Source: Ktedonobacteraceae bacterium
GTDB taxonomy: Bacteria; Chloroflexota; Ktedonobacteria; Ktedonobacterales; Ktedonobacteraceae
NCBI GenBank assembly: GCA_035653615.1
Contig: DASRBN010000013.1
Location: 1-64,000 of the forward strand
Reading direction: 5' to 3'
DNA length: 64,000 nt
Shown: piece after piece, positions 1-7,940 of the stretch
How the letters are laid out: every line of letters begins with the position of its first letter
How positions within the stretch are numbered: the stretch's first letter is position 1
The notes under the pieces: generated by a model
What the model was told of the DNA's origin: nothing
The model's database searches: none
The model's input: the letters and a program-made list of their open reading frames with translations, nothing else
Made by a program: the position numbers and the translations under genes

Positions 1-132
1 GCGGGAGCGACGGCCTTTTGTCGCATCCGCGGTTATTTGTCGACGTTGCGCAAGCAGGGCGTGGATCTGCTTTCTGCTTTGGAGGCCACGTTGCGCGGTC
101 ATCCTGTCCTTCCTTCATTTCAGACTACCTGA
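1..132 (+). CDS. IS66-type transposase, C-terminal fragment (cut by window edge)
   Basis: The frame is open from base 1 to a TGA at 130-132 and gives 43 residues containing AFCRIRGYLSTLRKQG followed by SALEATLRG. That resembles the C-terminal tail of IS66-family transposases, where a FxRIRGYLST segment precedes a short tail. The N-terminal part lies outside the window, so I cannot tell whether the gene is intact. I could not find a clear terminal inverted repeat in the 190 bases to clpC. The family call is from memory of the motif and is moderately sure. Confidence 0.6.
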   Translation, partial: AGATAFCRIRGYLSTLRKQGVDLLSALEATLRGHPVLPSFQTT

Positions 133-262
133 GTAGTTACCTCATGTTTTCTTACCATTAGAGAATATAGGAGACATGTATCTGAAATTGCATATGAAAC
201 TGAAGTCTGGATATCAGAGAGATCTGAACATATGATCCACTATAACGGCGACAAATTCCTTG

Positions 263-302
263 GGCCACATAGGAGTAATCAATAAATCACTCCTATATGG
301 CC
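263..302. repeat. Stem-loop downstream of clpC
   Basis: Arms at 263-276 and 289-302 (GGCCACATAGGAGT and ACTCCTATATGGCC) pair with one mismatch around a 12-base AT-rich loop. It sits just past the 3' end of the minus-strand clpC gene and may act as its transcription end, but no T-run follows on either strand, so this is a weak terminator call. Confidence 0.4.
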
Positions 303-323
303 AGCGCGTCATAGATTTCTACA

Positions 324-2819
324 TCAGGCCGCTACCCATTCCCCACCATCATTTGCTCCCTCACTAACACCAACCCCTACCCTCACAACCAGCTTCCCAT
401 CCTGAGCATCCACGATCACCGTATCACCGTTGGTGAACTCTTCACGTAGGATAGACTCGGCCAGTATATCATCCAGCATGTTCTGTATCGTCCGGCGCAG
501 AGGACGCGCACCATAGACTGGATCATAGCCCCGTTCAACTAGCAGAGAACGCGCAGAATCCGTCACCTGCAAATCAATCGAGCGCTCTGTCATCCTTTGC
601 TGTGTTTTCGCGATCATCAGGTCGGCAATCACACGCAAATGCTCAGGCTCTAGCGGGTGGAAAAGAATGATCTCATCAATGCGATTGAGCAGTTCAGGCT
701 TGAATACGTCTTTCAGCGCCAGCATTACATGCGATCTCAGGCGCTTAATTGTATTGCCCTGTCGAGCTTGCTTATTTTGCTTGCCACCCGTAAAGGTCAT
801 CTCACTTTGCTGGCTATGAGCCGTTCCAACGTTTGACGTGATTATGATGATCGTATGCTTGAAATTCACGAGCTGCCCACGCGCATCGGTGAGACAACCA
901 TCATCGAGGATTTGTAAGAGTAGATCAAAAACCCTGGGATGTGCCTTCTCTATCTCGTCAAACAATACGATGCTGTACGGGCGATGCCGCACAGCCTCTG
1001 TCAACTGCCCTGCCGAATCGTAGCCGATGTATCCGGGAGGTGCGCCGATCAGACGCGATAGATTATGACTCTCCATAAATTCCGACATGTCGAGCTTAAT
1101 CAAGGCCTCTTCGTCTCCAAAAAGTGCGGCAGCAAGCGCGCGAGCTAACTCCGTCTTCCCTACACCCGTAGGGCCGGCGAAAAGGAATGAGCCAATAGGT
1201 CGGCGACCATCACGAAGCGATGTTCGCGCTCGTCGCACGGCCTTTGCTACTGCCTTCACCGCCTCATGCTGTCCGATGACCCGTCGCTGCAGCGATTCCT
1301 CTAATTGCAGCAACCGCTCAGCCTCTTCAGCGGCAATTTGTACAGCAGGAATGCCCGTTCGCATGGCCACTACCTGGGCAATCTCCTGCTCTCCAACTAC
1401 CGGTCGCTCCCGGCGACGCGATTCTGCCCAACTATGTTCAACCTCGCGCAATTCTTCCTGAATCTGCAACTCATAAGCACGGTGCCTTGCTGCCCTGGCA
1501 TAATCACGATGCGCAATACAGTAATCTTTGGCTTTTTCAGCCATCACCAGCTCTTCGCGCAGCATACGAATCTGACCAGGCACGGTAGAAATATTCACAC
1601 AGGCTCGCGCCGCCGCTTCATCAACAAGATCAATCGCCTTATCGGGTTGATAGCGGTTCTGGATGTAACACGATGACATCTGTACCGCTGCTCTCAACGC
1701 CTCATCCGAGATAGTGACCTGGTGGAAATCTTCATAGCGGGGGCGCAGACCATGCAAAATTTCCAGGGTCTCCTGCGGTGTTGTCTCAGATACCAGCACG
1801 GGTTGAAAACGGCGCTCCAGCGCCGGGTCGGCCTCGATTGACTTGCGATAATCATCTACCGTTGTCGCCCCAATACATTGAAACTCGCCTCGTGCCAGCA
1901 TCGGCTTGAAGAGGTTGGCGGCATCAATTGACCCCTCGGCTACTCCTGTCCCGACAAGAGCCTGCAATTCATCTATCACGATGATGATCCCTTTCGATTG
2001 CAGGATTTCCTGCATGATACGCTTCAACCGCTCCTCGAAATCGCCACGAAAACGCGTGCCAACAGTGAGCAAGCCTACATCCAGGGTGACGACACGTCGA
2101 TTCCGCAGATTTTCCGGCACCTGTCCGGCAATAATACGCTGCGCCAGCCCTTCGGCAATGGCCGTTTTGCCCACACCGGCAGGGCCGATCAGAACGGGGT
2201 TGTTCTTCGAGCGGCGAGACAAAATCTGCATCGTGCGTTCCAATTCAGCCTCGCGTCCAATTAAAGGGTCAAGCGTACCTGCCAGAGCAGCTGCTGTTAG
2301 ATCGCGGCTCACCTGGTTCAATGTGGGAGTTCCGTTGTAACGCGCATGGTACTGTGCAGCGAAACTCGCATACTCGCGTCCATTTTTAAGTAGGTCCGTG
2401 ATATGCTGCCGTACAGATTCGAGATACAGGCCAAAACTCTCCAGGACTCCTACAGCTATTCCCTCTGAATCCTTGAGTAATCCCAGGAGAAGATGTTCGA
2501 TACCGGTCAATTCCTCTCCCATTTCCGCCGCTTCCTCCTCCGCGTGCCGCAACACCTCCTTCGCGGCAGAACCGAGGATTGGCTCGCTGATCAGCGCTTT
2601 ATTGCCACGCCCTATCACAAACTCAAGCGCCTGCCGCAGCCGGGGGGTGCTGACCTGCAATCTGGAGAGGACACATTCGATGATAGGATCATTCACCTCA
2701 AGAACGCCGAGCAGAAGATGCTCAGGTCCAATCATTCTATGCCGCAGCTCCATGGCCTCTTCACGAGCATATGATAATGCCAGCCGCGCCTCTTTAGTAT
2801 ATTTATTTGACCGATTCAT
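324..2819 (-). CDS. clpC: ClpC-type AAA+ protein unfoldase
   Basis: An 831-residue Hsp100 protein that unfolds proteins, normally to feed the ClpP protease or to disaggregate. It has two N-terminal Clp_N repeats (about 5-145), a first AAA+ module with Walker A GPAGVGKT (212-219) and Walker B acidic pair at 283-284, a coiled middle region (about 420-475) of the short ClpC size, and a second AAA+ module with Walker A GPTGVGKT (549-556) and Walker B DE at 621-622. The start has an AAGGA site seven bases upstream. In the second module, where ClpC proteins carry the ClpP-docking tripeptide (VGF or LGF), this one reads M674-T675-F676, so docking may be altered. It is monocistronic; no mcsA, mcsB or ctsR lies next to it. 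Confidence 0.93.
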   Translation of the reverse strand: MNRSNKYTKEARLALSYAREEAMELRHRMIGPEHLLLGVLEVNDPIIECVLSRLQVSTPRLRQALEFVIGRGNKALISEPILGSAAKEVLRHAEEEAAEMGEELTGIEHLLLGLLKDSEGIAVGVLESFGLYLESVRQHITDLLKNGREYASFAAQYHARYNGTPTLNQVSRDLTAAALAGTLDPLIGREAELERTMQILSRRSKNNPVLIGPAGVGKTAIAEGLAQRIIAGQVPENLRNRRVVTLDVGLLTVGTRFRGDFEERLKRIMQEILQSKGIIIVIDELQALVGTGVAEGSIDAANLFKPMLARGEFQCIGATTVDDYRKSIEADPALERRFQPVLVSETTPQETLEILHGLRPRYEDFHQVTISDEALRAAVQMSSCYIQNRYQPDKAIDLVDEAAARACVNISTVPGQIRMLREELVMAEKAKDYCIAHRDYARAARHRAYELQIQEELREVEHSWAESRRRERPVVGEQEIAQVVAMRTGIPAVQIAAEEAERLLQLEESLQRRVIGQHEAVKAVAKAVRRARTSLRDGRRPIGSFLFAGPTGVGKTELARALAAALFGDEEALIKLDMSEFMESHNLSRLIGAPPGYIGYDSAGQLTEAVRHRPYSIVLFDEIEKAHPRVFDLLLQILDDGCLTDARGQLVNFKHTIIIITSNVGTAHSQQSEMTFTGGKQNKQARQGNTIKRLRSHVMLALKDVFKPELLNRIDEIILFHPLEPEHLRVIADLMIAKTQQRMTERSIDLQVTDSARSLLVERGYDPVYGARPLRRTIQNMLDDILAESILREEFTNGDTVIVDAQDGKLVVRVGVGVSEGANDGGEWVAA

Positions 2820-2861
2820 GTGCTATTCCTTCATTCTCTAGTGCGTTTGCATGAGAACCGC

Positions 2862-2879
2862 CCATCTCAGTTGAGATGG
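2862..2879. promoter_or_regulatory. Candidate operator palindrome upstream of clpC
   Basis: CCATCTCA-GT-TGAGATGG is an 18-bp palindrome with perfect 8-bp arms, 43 bases upstream of the clpC start codon. Its position in the 5' region of a stress gene suggests a repressor site or an mRNA hairpin. It matches neither the CtsR heptad repeat nor the CIRCE element. Confidence 0.4.
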
Positions 2880-2982
2880 CAGGCTCACTTCATAGCAATC
2901 ATTCTGATATTTTGCTAAGAATAGATATCGGCCAGATAAGAAGTATCGTATAAGCCCCTGGACTACTATCAGGCAGAAACAA

Positions 2983-3011
2983 GAAAAAAGTCCATATGCT
3001 TGATATGGACT
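2983..3011 (-). terminator. Rho-independent terminator of the VOC gene
   Basis: Read on the minus strand, AGTCCATAT-caagc-ATATGGACT is followed by a run of T. It lies 45 bases past the stop codon of the VOC gene and before the clpC promoter region, so it separates the two genes. Confidence 0.78.
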
Positions 3012-3055
3012 CTTCAGCTTATTCTCTGCTTTCGTATCATATCTGAGACTACAGC

Positions 3056-3424
3056 TTAACCCTTATATGGTTCTCTCGGCCCCTTGCTCATATCCAACAA
3101 GCACAGCCTCGTACCAAAGGGGTCCTCAATGATTACGCACATGCCGATTGGAATATTGAACGGTTCAACCAGTATCTTACATCCCTTTTGGGCCAACACC
3201 TGTGCGACCGCGGGAACATCATCAACAAGATAATACACTTCTATCCTGGCAGGTATATCAGGATCACAATGCAGAACAATTTCGGCATCCGTCTCGGGAA
3301 AGCCAAGACCTACCGAGATTTCATCCTGCCATGCCGGTCGCAGGCCAAAGGTATCGATGTAATACTTTTTGGCCGCTTCAAGATCATCTACACGAATCAT
3401 CACACAATCAATCTTTCTTAGCAT
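3056..3424 (-). CDS. VOC-superfamily (glyoxalase/dioxygenase fold) protein
   Basis: A 122-residue protein, the usual size of a single two-module VOC domain. It opens with a beta strand and helix typical of the fold (DCVMIRVDDLEAAKKYYIDT) and ends with the second-module signature IEDPFGTRLCLLD. VOC proteins include glyoxalases, dioxygenases, antibiotic-binding proteins and epimerases. The first metal-ligand position, often His, is Arg here (VMIRV), so a metal-dependent reaction is not assured. The start is well supported by AAGGAGAAGATCACATG. It stands alone with its own terminator. Substrate unknown. Confidence 0.8.
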   Translation of the reverse strand: MLRKIDCVMIRVDDLEAAKKYYIDTFGLRPAWQDEISVGLGFPETDAEIVLHCDPDIPARIEVYYLVDDVPAVAQVLAQKGCKILVEPFNIPIGMCVIIEDPFGTRLCLLDMSKGPREPYKG

Positions 3425-3465
3425 GTGATCTTCTCCTTTTTAGCACAAACTACCGCGTGGCAACA

Positions 3466-3637
3466 TTTCTGGTAAATTCCCCAGCAGTCCCCAGGACGAG
3501 GAGATCCCAATATTGTTTCAGAGTGGCACAGAGATTCTTCGCTGCGCTCAGAATGCCATGCCCCCGGAAGGTGGCTGAGGTATGTCATTCTGAGCGCAGC
3601 GAAGAATCTCTGCCCAACTTCTGGGAATCACCAGAAA
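3466..3637. repeat. Composite palindromic element, copy 1
   Basis: Outer arms (3466-3484, 3621-3637) are imperfect inverted copies of TTTCTGGTGATTCCCAG. Inside, ATTCTTCGCTGCGCTCAGAATG faces CATTCTGAGCGCAGCGAAGAAT. The core matches the repeats at 7791, 21351, 30466, 34987 and 60339. It lies between divergent genes (VOC and esterase). No transposase is linked, so it looks like a non-autonomous repeat. Confidence 0.8.
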
Positions 3638-3701
3638 GTCTTTATAGACGCAACCTCACCGGCGTGCTAGACTAATAGTAATACCATATTGGAGGAATTA
3701 C

Positions 3702-4727
3702 ATGTATCCATGGTCCTATGATTTTCAAGGGCATTTCGATGAGATTGCCTTTACGAGTGAGGTTCTCAAGGATAATCCACTGGGAGACCCATTTGTGCGG
3801 CCCTTGTGGGTATATTTGCCGCCGGGGTATGAACAAGATTCAAGCAGAAGATATCCAAGCATCTATATGATTCAGGGATTGACCGGCCAGCTCGATATGT
3901 GGCGCAACCGTTCCGCGTTCAGGAAGAACTTCCCGGAGCTTGCCGACGAGCTTTTCGCAAAGGGAGAAGCGCCACCCTGCATCATTGTGTGGGTTGATTG
4001 CTGGACCTCGTATGGCGGAAGTCAGTTTCTCGATTCTCCGGCCACAGGTCACTATCATACCTATCTATGTGACGAGATCGTCCCATGGGTCGATGCCCAT
4101 TATCCCACGCTACCGCAGCGCGAACATCGTGGCATTGCCGGTAAGTCGAGCGGCGGCTATGGAGCGATGGTGACGCCGATGCTACGACCAGACCTCTTCG
4201 GTGGATTGGCCACCCATGCCGGCGATGCCCTGTTTGAGATGTGCTATCAACCAGAATTTCCACAGTCCTTACGCATCCTGCGCTACGAATATGACGGCTC
4301 GTTCGAGAAATTCTGGCAGGATTTTCGCAGCCGGCCCGCCTTTTCTAAACGCGGCGATGAACACCTCTTGAATGACTGGTGTATGGCCGCCTGCTACTCC
4401 GCCGACCTGGATGGCACGGTCAATCTACCCTATAATATCCAGACGGGTGAGCTGATTCCCAGCGTCTGGGAGCGATGGCTGGCATGGGACCCCGTTCGTA
4501 TGGTACCATTGTATGCCGATGCCCTGCAGTCAATGAAGGCGATCTACATTGATGCAGGCAAACGCGATCAATATTACCTTGATCTGGGCGCTGAAGCTTT
4601 CCGGCAAGCACTGAAAAGCATCGGCGTCACCGATATCTTTTTCGAGCTATTCGATGCCACGCACTCAGCTATCGAGTATCGTTATCCTTTGAGCCTGAAG
4701 TATCTCGCGGAAAGGCTCGCACCATAA
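3702..4727 (+). CDS. Esterase D-family alpha/beta hydrolase
   Basis: A 341-residue predicted cytoplasmic hydrolase without a signal peptide. The nucleophile elbow is GKSSGG with Ser149, in the GxSxGG form of the esterase D / antigen 85 / Fes group. A C-terminal FDATHSAIEYR supplies a candidate catalytic His. The early WVYLPPGYEQ segment is typical of these enzymes, which hydrolyse S-formylglutathione, siderophore esters or acyl groups. Nothing nearby names the substrate. The start has TTGGAGGAATTACATG. It is followed after 40 bases by queF in the same direction; co-transcription is possible. Confidence 0.82.
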   Translation: MYPWSYDFQGHFDEIAFTSEVLKDNPLGDPFVRPLWVYLPPGYEQDSSRRYPSIYMIQGLTGQLDMWRNRSAFRKNFPELADELFAKGEAPPCIIVWVDCWTSYGGSQFLDSPATGHYHTYLCDEIVPWVDAHYPTLPQREHRGIAGKSSGGYGAMVTPMLRPDLFGGLATHAGDALFEMCYQPEFPQSLRILRYEYDGSFEKFWQDFRSRPAFSKRGDEHLLNDWCMAACYSADLDGTVNLPYNIQTGELIPSVWERWLAWDPVRMVPLYADALQSMKAIYIDAGKRDQYYLDLGAEAFRQALKSIGVTDIFFELFDATHSAIEYRYPLSLKYLAERLAP

Positions 4728-4767
4728 ATGAACAATAATAGACATACCAGGAGAAACCAGACCCTTT

Positions 4768-5217
4768 ATGGAAAACCAGACACAACCACGTACACCCGGC
4801 AGATATGGCATTGAGGAGATTGAAAGCAGCCAGTTAGAAGCCTGGCCCAATTCAAATCCAGAGCGTAATTATGTAGCGCATATGGAAATACCCGAATTTA
4901 CCTGCCTTTGTCCAAGATCGGGCTTCCCCGACTTCGCTACGATCATCATTGACTACGTGCCGGATCAGTCCGTTGTGGAACTGAAGAGCCTGAAACTCTA
5001 CATCAACAAATACCGCAATCGGCAGATCAGTCACGAGGCAGCAACTAACAAAATCCTGGATGATCTTGTCGCGCTGCTTGCTCCCCGCTGGATGCGCGTG
5101 GTGGCCGATTTCACGGTGCGCGGCAATATCAAGACCATTATCTTTGCCGAGCATAGCGCGCCGGATTATGAGGGGCCGCGCCCAGAATTCCGGCGCTATC
5201 TTCCTGGCAACCTCTAA
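4768..5217 (+). CDS. queF: NADPH-dependent 7-cyano-7-deazaguanine reductase (preQ1 synthase)
   Basis: QueF reduces the nitrile preQ0 to the amine preQ1, the last free-base step before tRNA-guanine transglycosylase in queuosine synthesis. At 149 residues it is the short, single-domain form. The catalytic cysteine is Cys48 in [14 protein letters not shown], the following PDFA carries the conserved Asp, and the QueF signature is ELKSLKLY at 71-78. It is convergent, with a 24-base gap, to a queuosine-precursor transporter, which fits a salvage-plus-synthesis pair. No queC, queD, queE or tgt is in the window. Confidence 0.95.
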   Translation: MENQTQPRTPGRYGIEEIESSQLEAWPNSNPERNYVAHMEIPEFTCLCPRSGFPDFATIIIDYVPDQSVVELKSLKLYINKYRNRQISHEAATNKILDDLVALLAPRWMRVVADFTVRGNIKTIIFAEHSAPDYEGPRPEFRRYLPGNL

Positions 5218-5241
5218 GGTAACAGCGATGTCCCAGGCAAG

Positions 5242-6009
5242 CTAGGTTTCGGATACTGCTCGTCGCAGCAGGATGGGGCTGAAGTTCGTGCGATAATCAT
5301 AGGCATCCAGCTTCTCGCGACGTTTCAGGAAGCCGACCACGAGATAAGTAAACGGGGTGGCCACGATTTCATAGGCAACCTTAAAAATCCACTGGGTGAG
5401 GATGGCGGTGAGCATCATGTTCGCGGGAATAATGCCCCAGAAGGCGACACTGATGAAAATGAGCGTATCAAGCCCCTCGCCCACCAGTGTGGAACCAATT
5501 GTGCGCGTCCACAACCAGCGGCCACGGGTCGCTATTTTCAATTTGGCAAGGACGAAAGAGTTGGTAAATTCACCGACCAGGTAGGCGATAAATGAGGCCA
5601 GCAGCAGGCGCGGCGTGAAGCCCAGGATGGTATTGTACGCGGCCTGATCTTTCCAGAAAGGCGCCGCCGGAGCAATACCGCCGATGAAGATGGCGATCAC
5701 AGCTAGCAGGTTACATGCAAAACCCAGCCAGATGACGAGTCGCGCCGCTCCATATCCATATACTTCCGTCATCACATCACCGAACAGGTAGCTGAGCGGG
5801 AAAACGATAATTCCGGCAGGCACCAGAAAGCCCAGAAACAGGATAAATTTCACAGCAATGATGTTCGCGGTTATCAGGCACGTGACAAACACGGCAGCAA
5901 TAACCACGAACCATAACGACACTTTCAAGCGCTTTTTCCTTTCTGACAATCGAGTATATTGATGCGGAGAAGCATTTTCCCATCTTGTTGGGCACACAGA
6001 TTTTATCAT
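5242..6009 (-). CDS. Queuosine precursor transporter (YhhQ/QPTR family)
   Basis: A 255-residue membrane protein with about six hydrophobic helices. Family hallmarks are the ANIIAVK segment in the first helix, PLSYLFGDVMTEVYGYGAAR after the second, the GEFTNSFVLAKLK region and a late TLVGEGLDT motif. YhhQ proteins take up preQ0/preQ1 or related deazaguanines. The ATG overlaps the stop of the methyltransferase upstream (ATGA), so the two are probably translationally coupled. The first about 30 residues are polar, and a TTG with AAAGGA upstream inside this stretch is an alternative start. Confidence 0.88.
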   Translation of the reverse strand: MIKSVCPTRWENASPHQYTRLSERKKRLKVSLWFVVIAAVFVTCLITANIIAVKFILFLGFLVPAGIIVFPLSYLFGDVMTEVYGYGAARLVIWLGFACNLLAVIAIFIGGIAPAAPFWKDQAAYNTILGFTPRLLLASFIAYLVGEFTNSFVLAKLKIATRGRWLWTRTIGSTLVGEGLDTLIFISVAFWGIIPANMMLTAILTQWIFKVAYEIVATPFTYLVVGFLKRREKLDAYDYRTNFSPILLRRAVSET

Positions 6010-6626
6010 GCTCCGGCGGCAATTGTCGATGCTATGCCTCCGCCATAGCGATATGCCACGCTCAGGCCTTTACCGACGGGGAGAACGACACGTTCAAACT
6101 GGGGCAATGATTCCAACGCTCTTAAGTACCCGGCAATCTCATCAGGATGAGAAATAACATTATCAGCCAGCAAAATTACATCAGGGGTCAGCTTTGGAAC
6201 GAGCAATTTAAGCTGTGCTGGAGCGCTATAGCGATCAGCATCGAAGAAAACACAATCAAAAGGACCTGCTAGACCGGCTACAATTTCGGTTGCATCGCCG
6301 CATCTCAAATCAACCACGTCACGTAACCCCACGTGGCGCAGATTCGCATCGGCCAGCGCCTGTTTGTTCGCATCGCGGTCAATGCTGATCACCTGACCGC
6401 CATTAGCAGCGACAGCCCAGGCAAGCCAGATCGTGCTGTAGCCATTAGAGGTGCCAATCTCTAATAATCGCGCGCGCCTGGTACTTTTAAGCAGAATGTG
6501 CAGGAACTGCGCCGTATCTGGTTCCAGATTCAGCATTTTCTTGCTGCGTTCCTGCGTCTGGGCATCATTTTGCGTGCCTTTTTCGTACAATTCAACCAGG
6601 AAGGCTCGAATATCGCTATCTCGCAT
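6006..6626 (-). CDS. O-methyltransferase-like class I SAM methyltransferase
   Basis: A 206-residue protein of the COMT/CCoAOMT-like (Methyltransf_24) type. The SAM-binding motif I is LLEIGTSNGYSTIWLA, motif II has VISIDRD, and CVFFDADR is the acidic motif IV. These enzymes methylate hydroxyls of small molecules; some act on tRNA (TrmR). It overlaps the QPTR transporter by 4 bases, and this coupling makes a role near tRNA or nucleobase metabolism worth testing, but that is inference. The tRNA-Arg gene lies upstream on the same strand. Confidence 0.82.
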   Translation of the reverse strand: MRDSDIRAFLVELYEKGTQNDAQTQERSKKMLNLEPDTAQFLHILLKSTRRARLLEIGTSNGYSTIWLAWAVAANGGQVISIDRDANKQALADANLRHVGLRDVVDLRCGDATEIVAGLAGPFDCVFFDADRYSAPAQLKLLVPKLTPDVILLADNVISHPDEIAGYLRALESLPQFERVVLPVGKGLSVAYRYGGGIASTIAAGA

Positions 6627-6725
6627 TGGGGTTCTCGCTTTCGGGATGATTTCCTGATGGGCATTTCACTCATCAAAAATGGGAACAAAAAAGCCGAATT
6701 GGCTTATAAAGCCATCCGGCTGAGG

Positions 6726-6798
6726 CGATCCCGACAGGAGTTGAACCTGCGACCTACAGATCCGCAATCTGTCGCTCTATCCACTGAGCTACGGGATC
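6726..6798 (-). tRNA. tRNA-Arg, anticodon GCG
   Basis: A 73-nt cloverleaf on the minus strand. The acceptor stem GATCCCG pairs with CGGGATC, the D arm is GCTC-AGTGGATA-GAGC with A20 (an Arg identity base), the anticodon stem-loop is ACAGA-TTGCGGA-TCTGT, and the T arm is GCAGG-TTCAACT-CCTGT. The anticodon reads CGC. CCA is not encoded; the discriminator is G. Most bacteria read CGU/CGC/CGA with an ACG (inosine) tRNA, so a G34 version is unusual. Confidence 0.95.
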
Positions 6799-6887
6799 AT
6801 AGACAGACTTGGGAAGCCAACAGACGAAACCATATGTTGAAGAAATCTGTTGCTCTCTCACTTACAATCTATCGCTGTACGTCATGC

Positions 6888-6916
6888 ATTATAGACCACT
6901 CCCATCTACTTGTCAA
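6888..6916 (-). promoter_or_regulatory. Consensus sigma-70-type promoter for tRNA-Arg
   Basis: On the minus strand TTGACA (6911-6916) and TATAAT (6888-6893) are separated by exactly 17 bases, a full-consensus promoter. Transcription would begin near 6881, about 80 bases before the tRNA. Confidence 0.9.
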
Positions 6917-7095
6917 TACCTATCTGACGCCTCTCGCGCTCTTTTTCTTGGCTGTCTCAGTGGATTAATGGGCTTTCTTCTAATTGGCTTTTTCCTGGTC
7001 ATATTGAACCCCTCCTTTTCATAACCTTGACTAAGGCAGGGCTAAAAGTTATAGTACTCTCAGATGAGTATAGCATTCTGCTATAGTTGAGAGAA
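6917..7095. other. Gap between the tRNA-Arg promoter and the arsR terminator
   Basis: I see no gene here. The stretch is AT-rich with short hydrophobic frames that have no ribosome-binding site. Confidence 0.5.
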
Positions 7096-7144
7096 ATAAA
7101 AAAGGCACGCCACCCGCGAACACTTCACGTTCAGGGTGGCATGC
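7096..7144 (-). terminator. Terminator of the ArsR gene
   Basis: On the minus strand GCATGCCACCC and GGGTGGCGTGCC pair around a loop and are followed by TTTTTTATTT. It lies 50 bases past the ArsR stop codon. Confidence 0.75.
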
Positions 7145-7194
7145 GTCTACGATACTCGCAAATCCTCCAACTTCAACTTACCTCTACCACCACC

Positions 7195-7614
7195 TCATGC
7201 GAGGCCATTGATTACTTCAAGAGCACGATTTAGCGCGTCTCTCCGCACGTAATAGTATGCCCATAGACCCTTCTTGCGACAATCTACCAGGCCCGCATCG
7301 CGCAGGATGCGTAAATGATGCGAAATAGTAGGTTGTTCAAGGGTGAAGCTCTCAACGATCTCAAAGACGCACACTTCCCCTTCATAGCGGCTGAGCAAGC
7401 TCAAAATGCGCAGGCGCGTGGGATCGGCCAATGCTTTCAGCAGGCGTGCCTGGTCGACAGCCTCATCTTCGTTTAACGCAGGCATAAACTTGGGCGCCAC
7501 TCCTACTGTTGTATCCGCAACAGCTGCCTGCTTATGCAATATGCTCAACGAGGTCGCTGAGCCGGCAGGCCGCGCTGCCGTTCGTGTAGTACCCACCTGA
7601 TCCATTGGTGCCAT
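7195..7614 (-). CDS. ArsR/SmtB-family winged-helix repressor
   Basis: A 139-residue regulator. The winged helix covers roughly the last 90 residues: LLKALADPTRLRILSLL opens it, TISHHLRILRDAGLVD is the recognition helix, and a beta wing CRKKGLWAYYYV follows. EVCVFEIVESF resembles the ELCVCDL metal site of ArsR/CadC but has one Cys only, so metal sensing is possible but not shown. I chose the ATG at 7614 because AAGGAG lies 8 bases upstream; the upstream ATG at 7632 has no such site. The first 45 residues are low in complexity. No target gene is adjacent; it ends with its own terminator. Confidence 0.88.
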   Translation of the reverse strand: MAPMDQVGTTRTAARPAGSATSLSILHKQAAVADTTVGVAPKFMPALNEDEAVDQARLLKALADPTRLRILSLLSRYEGEVCVFEIVESFTLEQPTISHHLRILRDAGLVDCRKKGLWAYYYVRRDALNRALEVINGLA

Positions 7615-7717
7615 AACTTTTTCTCCTTCCATCCACCCAAACGGATATGTACTTCCCGATTAACTACAATAGAATCTGGGGGAGACCTACAATTAGTATA
7701 CTTGGGCATCCAAATGT

Positions 7718-7937
7718 AGAGGTAGATGAAGATACCTGCTGATTCCCCATAACTCCGTCAGTTCAGGTGAGATAGCTCAGCTGAATGAAAGGTGGGCAGG
7801 GATTCTTCGCTTCACTCAGAATGACATGCAGGGAACATGTCATTCTGAGTGAAGCGAAGAATCCCTGCCCACCTCATAGGGAATCACCAGGAAGATATCC
7901 TATAGAAGTCTCTGATAGGATATCTTCATCTACCTCT
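7718..7937. repeat. Nested palindromic element, copy 2 (38-bp perfect stem)
   Basis: Three nested inverted repeats share a centre. The core is a perfect 38-bp stem (7791-7828 and 7836-7873) with a 7-base loop carrying the ATTCTTCGCTTCACTCAGAATGACA motif. Around it are CCTGCTGATTCCCCAT (7735-7750) against ATAGGGAATCACCAGG (7876-7891). Outermost is a perfect 17-bp pair (7718-7734 and 7921-7937), the right arm ending 3 bases from the aspS stop codon. It fills the arsR-aspS gap. Confidence 0.9.
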
Positions 7938-7940
7938 GGC

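Noticed and set aside
838-2841. Several plus-strand frames of 60-147 codons opposite clpC
   Set aside because: They are antisense shadows of a conserved gene, lack ribosome-binding sites and give Arg/Ser-rich translations.
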